Shown piece after piece: positions 43,737 through 52,791 of a stretch of DNA of 64,000 nucleotides. Position 1 is the stretch's first letter; each line of letters opens with the position of its first letter. Below the pieces are notes generated by a model. The model saw only the letters and a program-made list of their open reading frames with translations, made no database searches and had not been told where the DNA came from. The stretch lies in NCBI GenBank assembly GCA_009268125.1, contig WBOU01000017.1:62001-126000 (forward strand). Direction: 5' to 3'. A program made the translations under genes and the position numbers. The DNA is from Chloroflexia bacterium SDU3-3. GTDB lineage: Bacteria > Chloroflexota > Chloroflexia > Chloroflexales > Roseiflexaceae.

Positions 43737-45076
43737 ACGCTGCCTTGATGATGCCCCTTATGATCGTTCTTAGCGGGATGCTGCTTGGCTGTGTGACGCT
43801 GCCGTGGTATCTGGCCAGCCAAGGCACGACGGCCAGCAGCATCCCGCGCTGGGCCTGCCCGACACCCACCCCCGAGCCGTATGGCGAGGATGGCCCCGTG
43901 AAGGGCTATGACGAGGGGATGCCCGACCCGACCACGGGCATCCCGGAGCGCCGCCCCGTCTATTACGAACAATGGGAGCAGGAGGACTTCGATGGCTTGG
44001 GTGCACCCTTCCCGGCTCCCACCCCCTACGTCAAGACCGCGACCGCGTTCTACCTCGGCCAGCTGGTCAACCTCTCCCCGGATCTGGATGTCCGTGTGAC
44101 GGTGGATGCGACCGATATCGTGAGCGGCGAACAGCAGCTCGTGGTGGTTACGGTTGACTGGACCAATCGCGGCGCGTCCTTCGCGTTCTCGCCTGCGCGC
44201 CAGGTGGGGATCAGCGCGCTGAAACGGGCCAGCGGCATTCAGGTGGCGGGGGATGGCTGGCACTGGAGCTTGGCGGCGGCCTCGCGGGCGGCGCAGGCGG
44301 GCTATGAGGAGCTGCTGGATGAGGAGGTCGCTGGCGGCACATCGACGACACAGGTGCCGATCTTCGTGCCCGCTGAGGGTGCGGTGCAGACCGTGGACCT
44401 TGCGCTGGATGTGGCGGCTGCCGCTGATCCGGCGGCCACGCCGCTGCCGGAGACGGGTGAGCTGGGCGGGCTCCATGTGCAGTGGCAGCAGGGGCAGGAG
44501 CCGCATTGCGGCCAGGCGGGGACCGAGGATGCCTCCTATGGCGAGGCCGCGCCAGTGGTCGATGCGCCGCCCCTTCCCGCCGGGACGGATGGGGTGGTCG
44601 CTTTTGCGATGGCCCAGCTTGACCGTCCCTACTGCTGGGGCGGGAAGGGCAATAGCCCGTGCGCAGGCAACCCCAGCATTGCGTTGAAGGATGGTGGTCC
44701 CTACGCGGATCGCTGCCCGGATAAGCAAGGGCTGCCCTGCTGGGATTGCAGTGGTCTCACCTGGGGCGCATACAACGCGGTCGGCGTACCCATCGGGCAC
44801 GGCACGGCCAACCAGAAGAACGAGCCGGTGGTGTGGCGGGCGGGGAGTGGAGTTGATCCCGCCAGCGTGGCCCAGCCCGGCGACCTGCTCCTGTTTACGG
44901 GCGCGAATGCGAACGGGCGTCCGGTCGGCTCGATCACGCACGTGGGCCTCTACGCCGGGGATGGGCTGATGATCCACGCGGCCAACTATCCAGACGGAGT
45001 CATTCCCACCCCCCATGTGTTTTCCTCACGTTACTATGCTCCGCTGTTAGTCTTGATCACCCGTCCCGCGCGCTGA
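43679..45076 (+). CDS. NlpC/P60 cell-wall hydrolase with membrane anchor
   Basis: The ATG at 43679 (AAGGA upstream) overlaps the previous gene by 58 nt; 43748 is an alternative start that would leave a lipobox-like MLLGC. The product has an N-terminal anchor (MMPLMIVLSGMLLGCVTLPW), an extracytoplasmic linker domain and a C-terminal NlpC/P60 domain. Cys357 is in CWDCSGLTWG, His421 in THVGLYAG and His433 in MIHAANY, the usual triad. These enzymes cleave gamma-D-glutamyl-diamino-acid peptides in peptidoglycan. In conjugative clusters they play the VirB1-like role of opening the wall, which fits here. Confidence 0.85.
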   Translation: MEDPQYQTLSDRLQAQRRLNAALMMPLMIVLSGMLLGCVTLPWYLASQGTTASSIPRWACPTPTPEPYGEDGPVKGYDEGMPDPTTGIPERRPVYYEQWEQEDFDGLGAPFPAPTPYVKTATAFYLGQLVNLSPDLDVRVTVDATDIVSGEQQLVVVTVDWTNRGASFAFSPARQVGISALKRASGIQVAGDGWHWSLAAASRAAQAGYEELLDEEVAGGTSTTQVPIFVPAEGAVQTVDLALDVAAAADPAATPLPETGELGGLHVQWQQGQEPHCGQAGTEDASYGEAAPVVDAPPLPAGTDGVVAFAMAQLDRPYCWGGKGNSPCAGNPSIALKDGGPYADRCPDKQGLPCWDCSGLTWGAYNAVGVPIGHGTANQKNEPVVWRAGSGVDPASVAQPGDLLLFTGANANGRPVGSITHVGLYAGDGLMIHAANYPDGVIPTPHVFSSRYYAPLLVLITRPAR

Positions 45077-45100
45077 CCACCTTCCTGGTGGTCTGACGCC

Positions 45101-45144
45101 AAACGGCCCGTTGTGCCTCGATGAAGGCACAACGGGCCGTTTTT
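45101..45144 (+). terminator. intrinsic terminator ending the surface operon
   Basis: AAACGGCCCGTTGTGCCT (45101-45118) pairs with its complement (45125-45142) and runs into TTTTT. It is the clearest rho-independent terminator in the window. A small GACCACC/GGTGGTC stem precedes it at 45075-45093. Confidence 0.9.
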
Positions 45145-45237
45145 AGTACTTTTGCTAACACCCCCCGGTACCTCAGCATGCAAAATTGATACTTAGCAAT
45201 GATTTTTTGGCGTTCTGGCTTGCTATGCTGGACGTGG
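45142..45237 (+). promoter_or_regulatory. duplicated promoter cassette, copy 2
   Basis: This copy matches 34064-34159 at 94 of 96 positions. The extended -10 is TGC-TATGCT with the hexamer at 45224-45229. The first T4SS-operon gene starts 21 nt later, after GAAGGAG. Downstream of the 96 bp the two sequences diverge at once, marking the functional edge of the cassette. Confidence 0.75.
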
Positions 45238-45258
45238 TTGTCACAGAAGGAGCACGAC

Positions 45259-45870
45259 ATGACCAGATGGATAGTGCTGATGGTGCTGGCGCTCGCGCTT
45301 GCGCGCCCCGCGTCGGCGGATGGGACGCGGCTGCGGGTGGTGATGCGCGACGCCCAGAACGGCGGCGTGGCGGGCGCGCAGCTCATGCTGCGTACCGAGG
45401 ACGGGGCGCAGATCCCACTTATTACGGACGGCAGCGGCGTGGCGGTGAGCGGCGATCTCCCAGGGATGGCGGTGTGGCTCATGGGCGGCACGCTGGCGGA
45501 TGGGACGGCGGTGGTGGCCGACAGCTACCCGGCGGGGGCGGGCTTCCGGTTGGCCCTGCTGCCGGGGCAGGTGCGGGACGTGTTGGTGCGGCTGGATGGC
45601 GTGCAGCTCGTGCTCGACCCGGACATGATTTTCTCGCCGGGCGATCCGGGCGAGGCGCTGCCGCCGACGCCGGTGCAGCTGGCGGCGACCGTCCCGCCGC
45701 TCGCTGCGACACCCGTGATGGCTCCGGTGACGGAGACGGCAACCCCCATGGCCATGCAGCCGGATACGACCAGCGGCATGCCCTGGTGGGGGTGGATTGC
45801 CGTCGGCGCGGCGGTGGTGCTGCTGAGTGCTGCGCTGGTCATCGGTGTACTGCGACGGAGGCGGTCATGA
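45259..45870 (+). CDS. secreted single-pass membrane protein leading the T4SS operon
   Basis: The 203-aa product has a signal peptide (LMVLALALARPASA), a beta-rich carboxypeptidase-regulatory-like domain (LRVVMRDAQNGGVAGAQLML), a Pro/Thr linker and a C-terminal helix (WWGWIAVGAAVVLLSAALVI) followed by RRRR. This is an outside-facing, type I membrane protein. It overlaps the next gene by 4 nt. The function is unknown; a structural part of the secretion apparatus is inferred from position. Confidence 0.7.
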   Translation: MTRWIVLMVLALALARPASADGTRLRVVMRDAQNGGVAGAQLMLRTEDGAQIPLITDGSGVAVSGDLPGMAVWLMGGTLADGTAVVADSYPAGAGFRLALLPGQVRDVLVRLDGVQLVLDPDMIFSPGDPGEALPPTPVQLAATVPPLAATPVMAPVTETATPMAMQPDTTSGMPWWGWIAVGAAVVLLSAALVIGVLRRRRS

Positions 45871-48800
45871 ACGGACGGGTGCAACGTTTCGGGGTGGCCC
45901 TGGTCGGCAGTGCCGTGGTGTCCCTGGCCCCACAGCTCGCGCTGGCCGATGGCTGTCAGATGCTCGACCCCGGGTGCTATATCGACGATTTCACCCAGAA
46001 GCAGCTCTATCAGTTTAACCTCGGCATGTGGCAGATCAACCGAGGCGGCCTCGTCGCCGCGCGCTGGCTGGAAGACCTGCGCGTTTGGTTGACCGATTTC
46101 GTGTTCGTGAACGCTTTTATCAGCCTGGCGCAGCCAGTGAAGGTGTTTTTCGCGCTGGCGCTCATGGTGTTCTGGATGGTGTTCGTGACCTCGCATATGG
46201 TGCAGGGGCTATTGGATCTGAACTGGGTGAACCTCCGCCGCGCCATGCGGCCCATCCTGCTGTCGCTACTGCTGTTCACGGTGGGCGGGGATGTCATCAA
46301 GGGTGCGGAGCAGATCCGGCTGATGGGCGGGAGCGTGTTGCAGCAGTCCGTCGCTGGTGCGGTCGCGCAGGTGGGCGCGCCCGAGGTGCCGCTGGATGTG
46401 AAGGGGGATGAGACGGATATGCCCACGATTGGGCAGGGGATCTATGTGGCGACCACCTCGTGCCAGACCCCGCCACGCACCACCCCGGCGGTGTTTCTGA
46501 GCGACTATGCCGCCCGCTACCTCTGGGCAGACGCGGAGGATATTCACTGCAATAGCTGGGTGCTGCTGCCCAGTGAGTTTATCCAACAGTACTACGCGGA
46601 TGGGCAGGATATTTCTGGGAAGCCAGCGGATATCCGGGCCCGCGCGCTGGCAGCGGCAAACCAGGGGGCTGGCCGGGAGACCACAGGCTTTTTCATGATG
46701 CTGGGCGCGGTGATCGAGCAGCTGGTGCAGCTGATCTTCGCGGTGGCGCTGGCCATCGTGTGGTTCGGCATGCTGATCTCGCTGATCTTCGCGCTGTTCC
46801 TGCCGACCGAATCGCTATTCAGCAGCCAAGTGCAGGCGTTCCTGGCGGTGCTGCGGGCGTCGTGGCTGGCGTCGTTCATGATCGGCCTGGGCTTGGCGAT
46901 CTTGGCGGTGGCGGCGGCGAGCGGGGTGGGGGCGATGGTGTTCATCTGCGGGCTGCTGTTGATCGCGACGGTGATCTGGCAGGGCAAGCAGGCGCTGGGC
47001 ATCCTGGGCACGTCGCTGAGCGCGGCGAACGCGGTGGCGGGGAACGCGCCGGGGGCGGTGGGCGGGATGCTGCGGAGCTGGGGGATGACGGCGGCGCTGG
47101 TGGCGGGCACGGTGGCCACGGGCGGCGGGATGGGGGCGGCCTTGACCTCGGTCGGCTCGACGATGGTGCGGCGCGCCGGGCGGAGCCTGGGCGACAACCC
47201 GGTGTCGGAGGCGGCGGGGCGGGTGCTGACCAACCGGGTGGCCGACCGGCTGGACGCGCTCACGCAGAACGCGCAGATGGCCAAGGAGAGCGCGCTGGAT
47301 CAGTCGGCGCTGGAATGGTACGAGCGGGTGCAGCTGCCCAAGGCGACGACGCCGGAGGCCTGGGACGCAACCCAGACCGAGATGTACGAGCTGGCGCAGG
47401 CGCGGACGCAGCGGGACGCGGCGTTGCGCGAGCGGCAGGCGGCGCAGGCGCGGTCACGGAAGGACTTCCGAGGCTATCACCGCTATCAGCAGGAGGCGCA
47501 GGCCTTGCAGGAGCGGGCGGCGGCGTTCGGGCGGGCGCTGGCGGCGCGGCGGGGCGAGCCGGAGGGGGAGGATGCGCGTGACGGGGAGGCTCCTGCCCCC
47601 AGCTCCCAGCCCCGGCCCCAGGGCGCGCTGCTGACCCCCGCCGAGCTGGCGCGGGCGACGGCGCAGGCCCAGGAGGCCGACGGGGACGTTGAGCAGCTGC
47701 GCTCGGTGCTACTGGACAGCGCGGCGCGGGCGGTGCGGCGGCACGGGCGGCGGCAGGTCCAGGAGCGGCAGGCGTCACGGGCGGGGAATGGGCCCGAGCG
47801 GCGTGCGCCGAAACCGAACCCGATGCCCGAGCCGACCCTGGCAGATGCGGTCTACGGGCCACGGGCGCGGCATGGTGCGGATGCCGTGCGGCACGCGGCG
47901 GACCTGCATGCGCTGGAGCACGAGATCGCAGGGCTGGCCCGCCAGGTGGGCGAGCTGGAGGCGCTGCGGCTGCGGGCGACGGGCGGGGAGGAGCAGCAGG
48001 CCGTGGGGCAGGCGCTCGACGGGGTGCGGCGGCAGCTCGTGCAGGCGCAGGCGCGGCTGGGGGTGCTGCGCCCGGCCTCGGAGGGGCTGATCCGGGTGGC
48101 GCTGACCAAGCAGCCGCTGGACGGGAAATCGGTTGCGGTGGCGCGCACGACCGAAGGGCTGCGGATGCACGGGCACGCGGTGCGGCGGAGCCTGGTGCTG
48201 CCCGACGGCGGACAGGTGTTCCAGACCACGGGCGGGCTGGTGGCGCTGGGGCCGTCCGAGGCGGCGCAGCTGCTGGCGCTGCCGGTGGGGCAGGCGCTGC
48301 GGCTCGCGACCATGCCGGTCCCGGCGGGGGTGGTGGCTCCCCCGGATGCGCCTACCCCTGCCCCGACCGCCCCTCCCCCCACGCCCGCAGCGGCGACGGG
48401 GACGACGATCCCGCTGACGCCGCCCGCTGGGGCGGCCCCGGCCCGACGTGGGCGACCCGGCCCGCGCTTCTCGGACGCCCCGGCAGCGCCCGCGCAGGCG
48501 CGACCGGCGGCGCAGGCGCGACCGGCGGCGCAGCCGCCCGCAGAGACGACCCCAACGATTTCCCCGGCGGCGCTGGCCGACGCGCCCATGCCCGCGCCAT
48601 CGGCCCCGACGACCACGCCGCTGGGGGATGTGCCCACCGCGACGGTCGCCCCTGCGGACGCGCCACCGGCGGCTCCCGTTGCGCCAGCGGCTCCCCCGGT
48701 TGCCCCGGCGGTGTCTTCCGGTGCGCAGGTGCCGCCGACGCGGACCCAGGTGGCTCCGAGTGCACCGCAGGTCGCGCCAAGCAGCGCGCAGGTGGCCCCG

Positions 48801-49076
48801 AGCGCGCCGCAGGAGCCACCGGCCAGCATGCCGCAGGGTCCGGCCCAGAGCCGGGCGGCCACGCCGGAGTTCACCCTGCCCACGGTGCCGCCGAGCGCGC
48901 CACCCGCGCCTCCGGCAGCCCCGGAGGCCCCAGCGGCGGGCGTGCCACGCCTGCGTCGCCCGCCGACCCCGCCCGAACGGGCAGCGGGGGAGGAGCCGAG
49001 CGCGCCCCCGGCGGACCCGCCGCCCGCGCCGCGCCGCCGGTCGCCGCACCCACGGGGTGAGGGAGGTGCCTCATGA
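45867..49076 (+). CDS. VirB6/TrbL-like polytopic T4SS membrane protein with long disordered tail
   Basis: The start at 45867 overlaps the previous stop (ATGA). The N-terminal 430 residues contain a cleavable or anchoring signal and about six membrane helices (VKVFFALALMVFWMVFV, LIFAVALAIVWFGMLISLIF, FMIGLGLAILAVAAASGVGA). The order and the Gly-rich loop after the last helix (NAPGAVGGMLRSWGMTAALV) resemble VirB6/TrbL proteins, which form the inner-membrane channel. The remaining 640 residues are charged coiled coil and then Ala/Pro/Thr-rich low complexity (PTRTQVAPSAPQVAP repeats), unusual for the family. Total 1069 aa. Confidence 0.7.
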   Translation: MNGRVQRFGVALVGSAVVSLAPQLALADGCQMLDPGCYIDDFTQKQLYQFNLGMWQINRGGLVAARWLEDLRVWLTDFVFVNAFISLAQPVKVFFALALMVFWMVFVTSHMVQGLLDLNWVNLRRAMRPILLSLLLFTVGGDVIKGAEQIRLMGGSVLQQSVAGAVAQVGAPEVPLDVKGDETDMPTIGQGIYVATTSCQTPPRTTPAVFLSDYAARYLWADAEDIHCNSWVLLPSEFIQQYYADGQDISGKPADIRARALAAANQGAGRETTGFFMMLGAVIEQLVQLIFAVALAIVWFGMLISLIFALFLPTESLFSSQVQAFLAVLRASWLASFMIGLGLAILAVAAASGVGAMVFICGLLLIATVIWQGKQALGILGTSLSAANAVAGNAPGAVGGMLRSWGMTAALVAGTVATGGGMGAALTSVGSTMVRRAGRSLGDNPVSEAAGRVLTNRVADRLDALTQNAQMAKESALDQSALEWYERVQLPKATTPEAWDATQTEMYELAQARTQRDAALRERQAAQARSRKDFRGYHRYQQEAQALQERAAAFGRALAARRGEPEGEDARDGEAPAPSSQPRPQGALLTPAELARATAQAQEADGDVEQLRSVLLDSAARAVRRHGRRQVQERQASRAGNGPERRAPKPNPMPEPTLADAVYGPRARHGADAVRHAADLHALEHEIAGLARQVGELEALRLRATGGEEQQAVGQALDGVRRQLVQAQARLGVLRPASEGLIRVALTKQPLDGKSVAVARTTEGLRMHGHAVRRSLVLPDGGQVFQTTGGLVALGPSEAAQLLALPVGQALRLATMPVPAGVVAPPDAPTPAPTAPPPTPAAATGTTIPLTPPAGAAPARRGRPGPRFSDAPAAPAQARPAAQARPAAQPPAETTPTISPAALADAPMPAPSAPTTTPLGDVPTATVAPADAPPAAPVAPAAPPVAPAVSSGAQVPPTRTQVAPSAPQVAPSSAQVAPSAPQEPPASMPQGPAQSRAATPEFTLPTVPPSAPPAPPAAPEAPAAGVPRLRRPPTPPERAAGEEPSAPPADPPPAPRRRSPHPRGEGGAS

Positions 49077-51154
49077 GGCCGCTGCGCATGCTCCTGATCG
49101 GCGTGCTGCTGGGCGTGCTGGCCATCCCGGCGCTCTGGCTGGGCGCGGCGGCGCAGACCCAGGCGCAGAGCCTGCCGTTCACGCCCACGCCCGAGCCGAC
49201 CGAGACCGCGACCCTGGCCCCCACGGCCACGGCCACGCCCAGCGCGACCGCTGCGGCCACGCCGACCGCTACGGCCACGCCGACCGATACCCTGACGCCC
49301 AGCGCCACGACCGCGCCGCTGGTGCTCGTGGCCACGCCCACGCCACTGGACGCGACGGCCACGCCCACGGCGACGCCGCTTCCGGCGGGCTACGGGCGCG
49401 ACCGCTGCGACCCGAATCACACGCTCACCCAGCCCTGCGCGCTGGCGACCGAGACCGACATCACGGCGCTGAACTTCAACGACGACGCGGTGGACGTGTT
49501 CAGCTTCCTGCTCAAGGGCGGGCGCGACTACCGCATCACCGCCGCCGTGGACGCGGCGAGCGGGATCGACCCGGCGCTGGAGGTGCTCGTCGCCGGTGGG
49601 GCGGACACGCCCGTGGCGGCGAACGATGACGCCCAGATCGGCAGCCCGACCGCCGCCGTGACCCTGACCGTGGCCGCCGACGGCTGGTATCTGGTGCGGG
49701 TGTCGAACAAGGGACCTGCCGACAAGACCACCGGCTACCCCTACACGCTCAGCGTGCGCAGCGTGGTGCCGAGCGCGGGCGCGGGGAGCGCGGCGACGCC
49801 CGTGCCCAGCGACCCGGACGACCTGGTGGGCAACGCCTACGACGCCGATCACGCGGCGCGGCTCGCCTGGAACGTTCCCTACGACCTCTCCATGCGCTGC
49901 CCGGATGCGCGCCCTGGGGCGTGCTACGCGGGGCGGCACACCTTTCTGCTGGTCCCGGTCAAGCAGGCGATCCCGCTCACGGTGCTGACCTACGACCTCG
50001 GCGAAGGGGTGGACACGGTGCTGACGCTCTATCAGCCCGATGAAACGCAGACCCAGACGGGGCCGGGACTGGTGCCGCACTGGCGGGCGATCCAGACCAA
50101 CGACGACGTGGCCCCGGCCTGGACGCTGCGCAGCCAGCTGACGGCGCTGCCGGACTGGAGCGGGCTGGCGCTGGTGGTGGTGGCTCCGAGCGATCGCGCG
50201 GACCTGGCGCTCATCCCGGCGGTCGCGACCGCCGCGCGGGCCGGGCGCTACCGCCTGATCGTGGGCAGCCCGGAGCTGCCGAACGTCAAGGCCGCGCTCA
50301 CGACCGCGAACACCGATCTACCGCCGACGGCGGTGCCGCCGACCGCGCGCCCGACCGGGCAGGCCGCCCCGGCGGCGGTGAGTACGGCCCCGGCGGGCGG
50401 GGACACCCGCGAGGTGATTCGCGAGTCGTGTCCCACGGGTCAGGCCGAGGTGGGGGCAGATGCGACGGGCCTCTACGCCGCCGCGCCGCCCGGCAGCGAC
50501 GACCGGATCGCCGCCTACCCGGAGGGGGCGCTGATCACGCTGCTCGGCCAGTGCTACCGGGGCTGGGTCAAGGTGCAGCCCGCCGACAGCGTGACGCCGG
50601 GCTGGATGTGGGGGCCGGACCTGCGCCCCCAGGAGCTGGGGGCGGCCCCCACGCCGACGGGCGAGGGCCGCGCCAGCGGCGGATCGGGTGGCGGGAGCGG
50701 ATCGAGCGGGGGTCGTGCGACGCCCACGCCGACCATGGGAATCCCTGGTCAGGTGGGCATCCCCGGCCAGGTGGGCCAGGCGCAGCCCACGGCCACGCCG
50801 CCGCAGCGGCTGGCGGCGGAGCCGCTGGACGCGGGGGCGATCCGCGCCGCGCCGACGGCCAAGCCGTTGGCGCGCGCGCTCACCATCACGGTCTGCGCCC
50901 CGGCGGATACGGGCGGGGCGCGCTGCGGGGCGGTGTGGGCCGGGGTACGGGTGGTGGTGGTGCAGGCGGGGCCGTCGTCGGTGCTGACCTCGGGTGTGAC
51001 CGATGCCAGCGGGGCGGTGACGCTCTCGGTGAGCGTGGCCGACGGCGCGGCGCTCGCGGTGCGGCTGCCGATGCTGGGGGTGATGATGGATGTGGATGCG
51101 CAGGCGACCGCGCTGACCGTGCTGGTCGGCGCGGCGGCAGCGGAGGGGGACTAA
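49073..51154 (+). CDS. secreted PPC-domain protein with TPTAT stalk and SH3-like region
   Basis: The 693-aa product has a signal peptide (LLIGVLLGVLAIPALWLG), a TATPTATATP stalk and two PPC-like domains (FNDDAVDVFSFLLKGGRDYR, DGWYLVRVSN; and RHTFLLVPVKQAIPLTVLTY). A bacterial SH3-like segment follows (IAAYPEGALITLLGQCYRGW), then a Gly/Ser linker and a C-terminal beta domain. It overlaps the VirB6-like gene by 4 nt and is followed without a gap by the next. It resembles the broken gene at 1-590. A cell-wall-facing part of the conjugation apparatus is inferred. Confidence 0.7.
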   Translation: MRPLRMLLIGVLLGVLAIPALWLGAAAQTQAQSLPFTPTPEPTETATLAPTATATPSATAAATPTATATPTDTLTPSATTAPLVLVATPTPLDATATPTATPLPAGYGRDRCDPNHTLTQPCALATETDITALNFNDDAVDVFSFLLKGGRDYRITAAVDAASGIDPALEVLVAGGADTPVAANDDAQIGSPTAAVTLTVAADGWYLVRVSNKGPADKTTGYPYTLSVRSVVPSAGAGSAATPVPSDPDDLVGNAYDADHAARLAWNVPYDLSMRCPDARPGACYAGRHTFLLVPVKQAIPLTVLTYDLGEGVDTVLTLYQPDETQTQTGPGLVPHWRAIQTNDDVAPAWTLRSQLTALPDWSGLALVVVAPSDRADLALIPAVATAARAGRYRLIVGSPELPNVKAALTTANTDLPPTAVPPTARPTGQAAPAAVSTAPAGGDTREVIRESCPTGQAEVGADATGLYAAAPPGSDDRIAAYPEGALITLLGQCYRGWVKVQPADSVTPGWMWGPDLRPQELGAAPTPTGEGRASGGSGGGSGSSGGRATPTPTMGIPGQVGIPGQVGQAQPTATPPQRLAAEPLDAGAIRAAPTAKPLARALTITVCAPADTGGARCGAVWAGVRVVVVQAGPSSVLTSGVTDASGAVTLSVSVADGAALAVRLPMLGVMMDVDAQATALTVLVGAAAAEGD

Positions 51155-52663
51155 ATGGCACGCGAGGATGAGCGCCGCCAGGTTGAGCAGGCGCAGGCGT
51201 TGCTGAACCGCGCCCTGGAGGCGCGCTGGCGGCAGTGGAAGGGGTATGTGTCGGAGCTTCAGGCCGAGCTGGCCATCACGCAGGCCGAGGACGCGCCCGA
51301 GGCGGACCTGACGGAGACGGACGCGCCGGTGCGACGGCGGGCGCGGCTGGACGCGGCGACGCGGAAGGAGCTGCAAGCGGTGGTCGAGGCCCGCCGCCAG
51401 CAGTGGCAGGCCCAGGAGGAGCAGGCGGCGCGCGAGGCCGGGCAGCCTGCGCGCGATAGCGAGGCGGTATACGCGCAGCTCCTGGCGCACATCCAGAACG
51501 AGCTGGACGGGACGGCCCACCCGGCGGGCAAGGTGCTGCTGTGGGACGCGGGCGCGCTGGTCACGTATGACGCAGCGCTGGCGCAGGCCGGGACCAGCGA
51601 GGCGGACTACCTGACCGTGCGGGGCGGGGCCGCGCCGCTGGGGCGGCAGGCGCTGCTCGTCGGCGGTGCGGCGGTGGCGGCGGTGGCGCTGATGATCGGG
51701 ACGGTGGTGGTGTTTTTCGGGCCATCCCGCCCACCCGCGCGAGCAGACGCGGACACGCTGCGGGTGAATGGGGTGGTGATGACGCCCTGGGCGGTGGACA
51801 CAGCAGCGGTGGGCGGGGTGGTGGACGCCGCTCCGGAGCTGCGGGGCCTGCTGCCGCTGGTGTGGTGCGCGAACGGGCGGGCGCGGGATGCGGCGGAGCC
51901 GGGGGCGACGGTGGTGCTGACGGGGACGGCGGCGGTGCGGCGCTTCCAGGTGCAGCCGGGGGCGAGCGATCTCGCGCTGGCCGACTGCGGGGCGACGCCG
52001 CCCAGGGTGGCGGCCAAGGCGCAGCTGGTGGCGGCGGTGACGGCGCAGGATCTGGACGCGGCGGTGCTGCGATCGCTGGCGGTGTGGGGGCCAGACACCG
52101 ACCCGCAGGCGATCCCGGCGACGCAGATGCAGGTGGTACTGACGGTGGCGCTGCCGGACGCGGGCGGCGGAACGCTGATCCTGGCGGACGGGCGGCGCTG
52201 GGCGGCCACACGGAGCCGGGCGGTGGACGGGGGCACGGAGCTGACCTACCTGGTGCCGCTGTCCCCCACGGCGCAGCTGGCGGGGTGGGAGCTGGCAGGC
52301 GGAGCGGGGCTGCCACAGCTGCTGGCGCTGACGGTGCCCGCGCCGACGAGCCGGATGCAGCTGCTGCGGGACGTGCTGCTGGTGCAGATCGGGGAGCCGC
52401 AGCCGGTGGTGCGGGAGGGCGTGCCCACCGCCGCGCTGACGCTGACGCTGACGCTGGACGCGCACGCCGCGCCGCTGACGTTGCTCGCGAGCGACCTGGC
52501 GGCGACGGCGGGCGGGACGCCGCTGCCCGTGACCTGGGAGCCGCCCGCGCTGAGGCCGGGTCAGACCACGCAGGTGGCGCTGACGGTGCCGCTGCCCGCG
52601 CAGGGTGGGCTGGAGCTGGCGCTGGCCGCCTGGCGGGTGCGGGTGGTGGCGCGGGATGCGTAA
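51155..52663 (+). CDS. bitopic membrane protein, cytoplasmic coiled coil and exported beta domain
   Basis: The start follows the previous stop directly. The 502-aa product has an N-terminal charged coiled coil of about 165 residues (EDERRQVEQAQALLNRALEA), a single membrane helix (ALLVGGAAVAAVALMIGTVV) and an exported beta-rich half with two repeat-like domains (VLTVALPDAGGGTLILADGR and PTAALTLTLTLDAHAAPLTL). No family is recognised. The topology suits a periplasm-spanning VirB8- or VirB10-like scaffold, but I see no sequence motif to support either. Confidence 0.65.
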   Translation: MAREDERRQVEQAQALLNRALEARWRQWKGYVSELQAELAITQAEDAPEADLTETDAPVRRRARLDAATRKELQAVVEARRQQWQAQEEQAAREAGQPARDSEAVYAQLLAHIQNELDGTAHPAGKVLLWDAGALVTYDAALAQAGTSEADYLTVRGGAAPLGRQALLVGGAAVAAVALMIGTVVVFFGPSRPPARADADTLRVNGVVMTPWAVDTAAVGGVVDAAPELRGLLPLVWCANGRARDAAEPGATVVLTGTAAVRRFQVQPGASDLALADCGATPPRVAAKAQLVAAVTAQDLDAAVLRSLAVWGPDTDPQAIPATQMQVVLTVALPDAGGGTLILADGRRWAATRSRAVDGGTELTYLVPLSPTAQLAGWELAGGAGLPQLLALTVPAPTSRMQLLRDVLLVQIGEPQPVVREGVPTAALTLTLTLDAHAAPLTLLASDLAATAGGTPLPVTWEPPALRPGQTTQVALTVPLPAQGGLELALAAWRVRVVARDA

Positions 52664-52695
52664 GCGCGGACCCACCACCGGGCACCCCTGGTGTC

Positions 52696-52717
52696 GAGGC
52701 CCGCCCTGGCGGGCCTC
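52696..52717 (+). terminator. 10-bp hairpin
   Basis: GAGGCCCGCC/GGCGGGCCTC with a 2-nt loop, 33 nt after the stop codon at 52663. There is no T run. It may reduce transcription into the pilin-like gene or stabilise the upstream mRNA. Confidence 0.45.
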
Positions 52718-52791
52718 AGGGCGGCGCAGGCATTGGGTGGCAGGACGCATGACCGATACGGATGGAGCCAACACAGCAAGGAGATGCCGCT

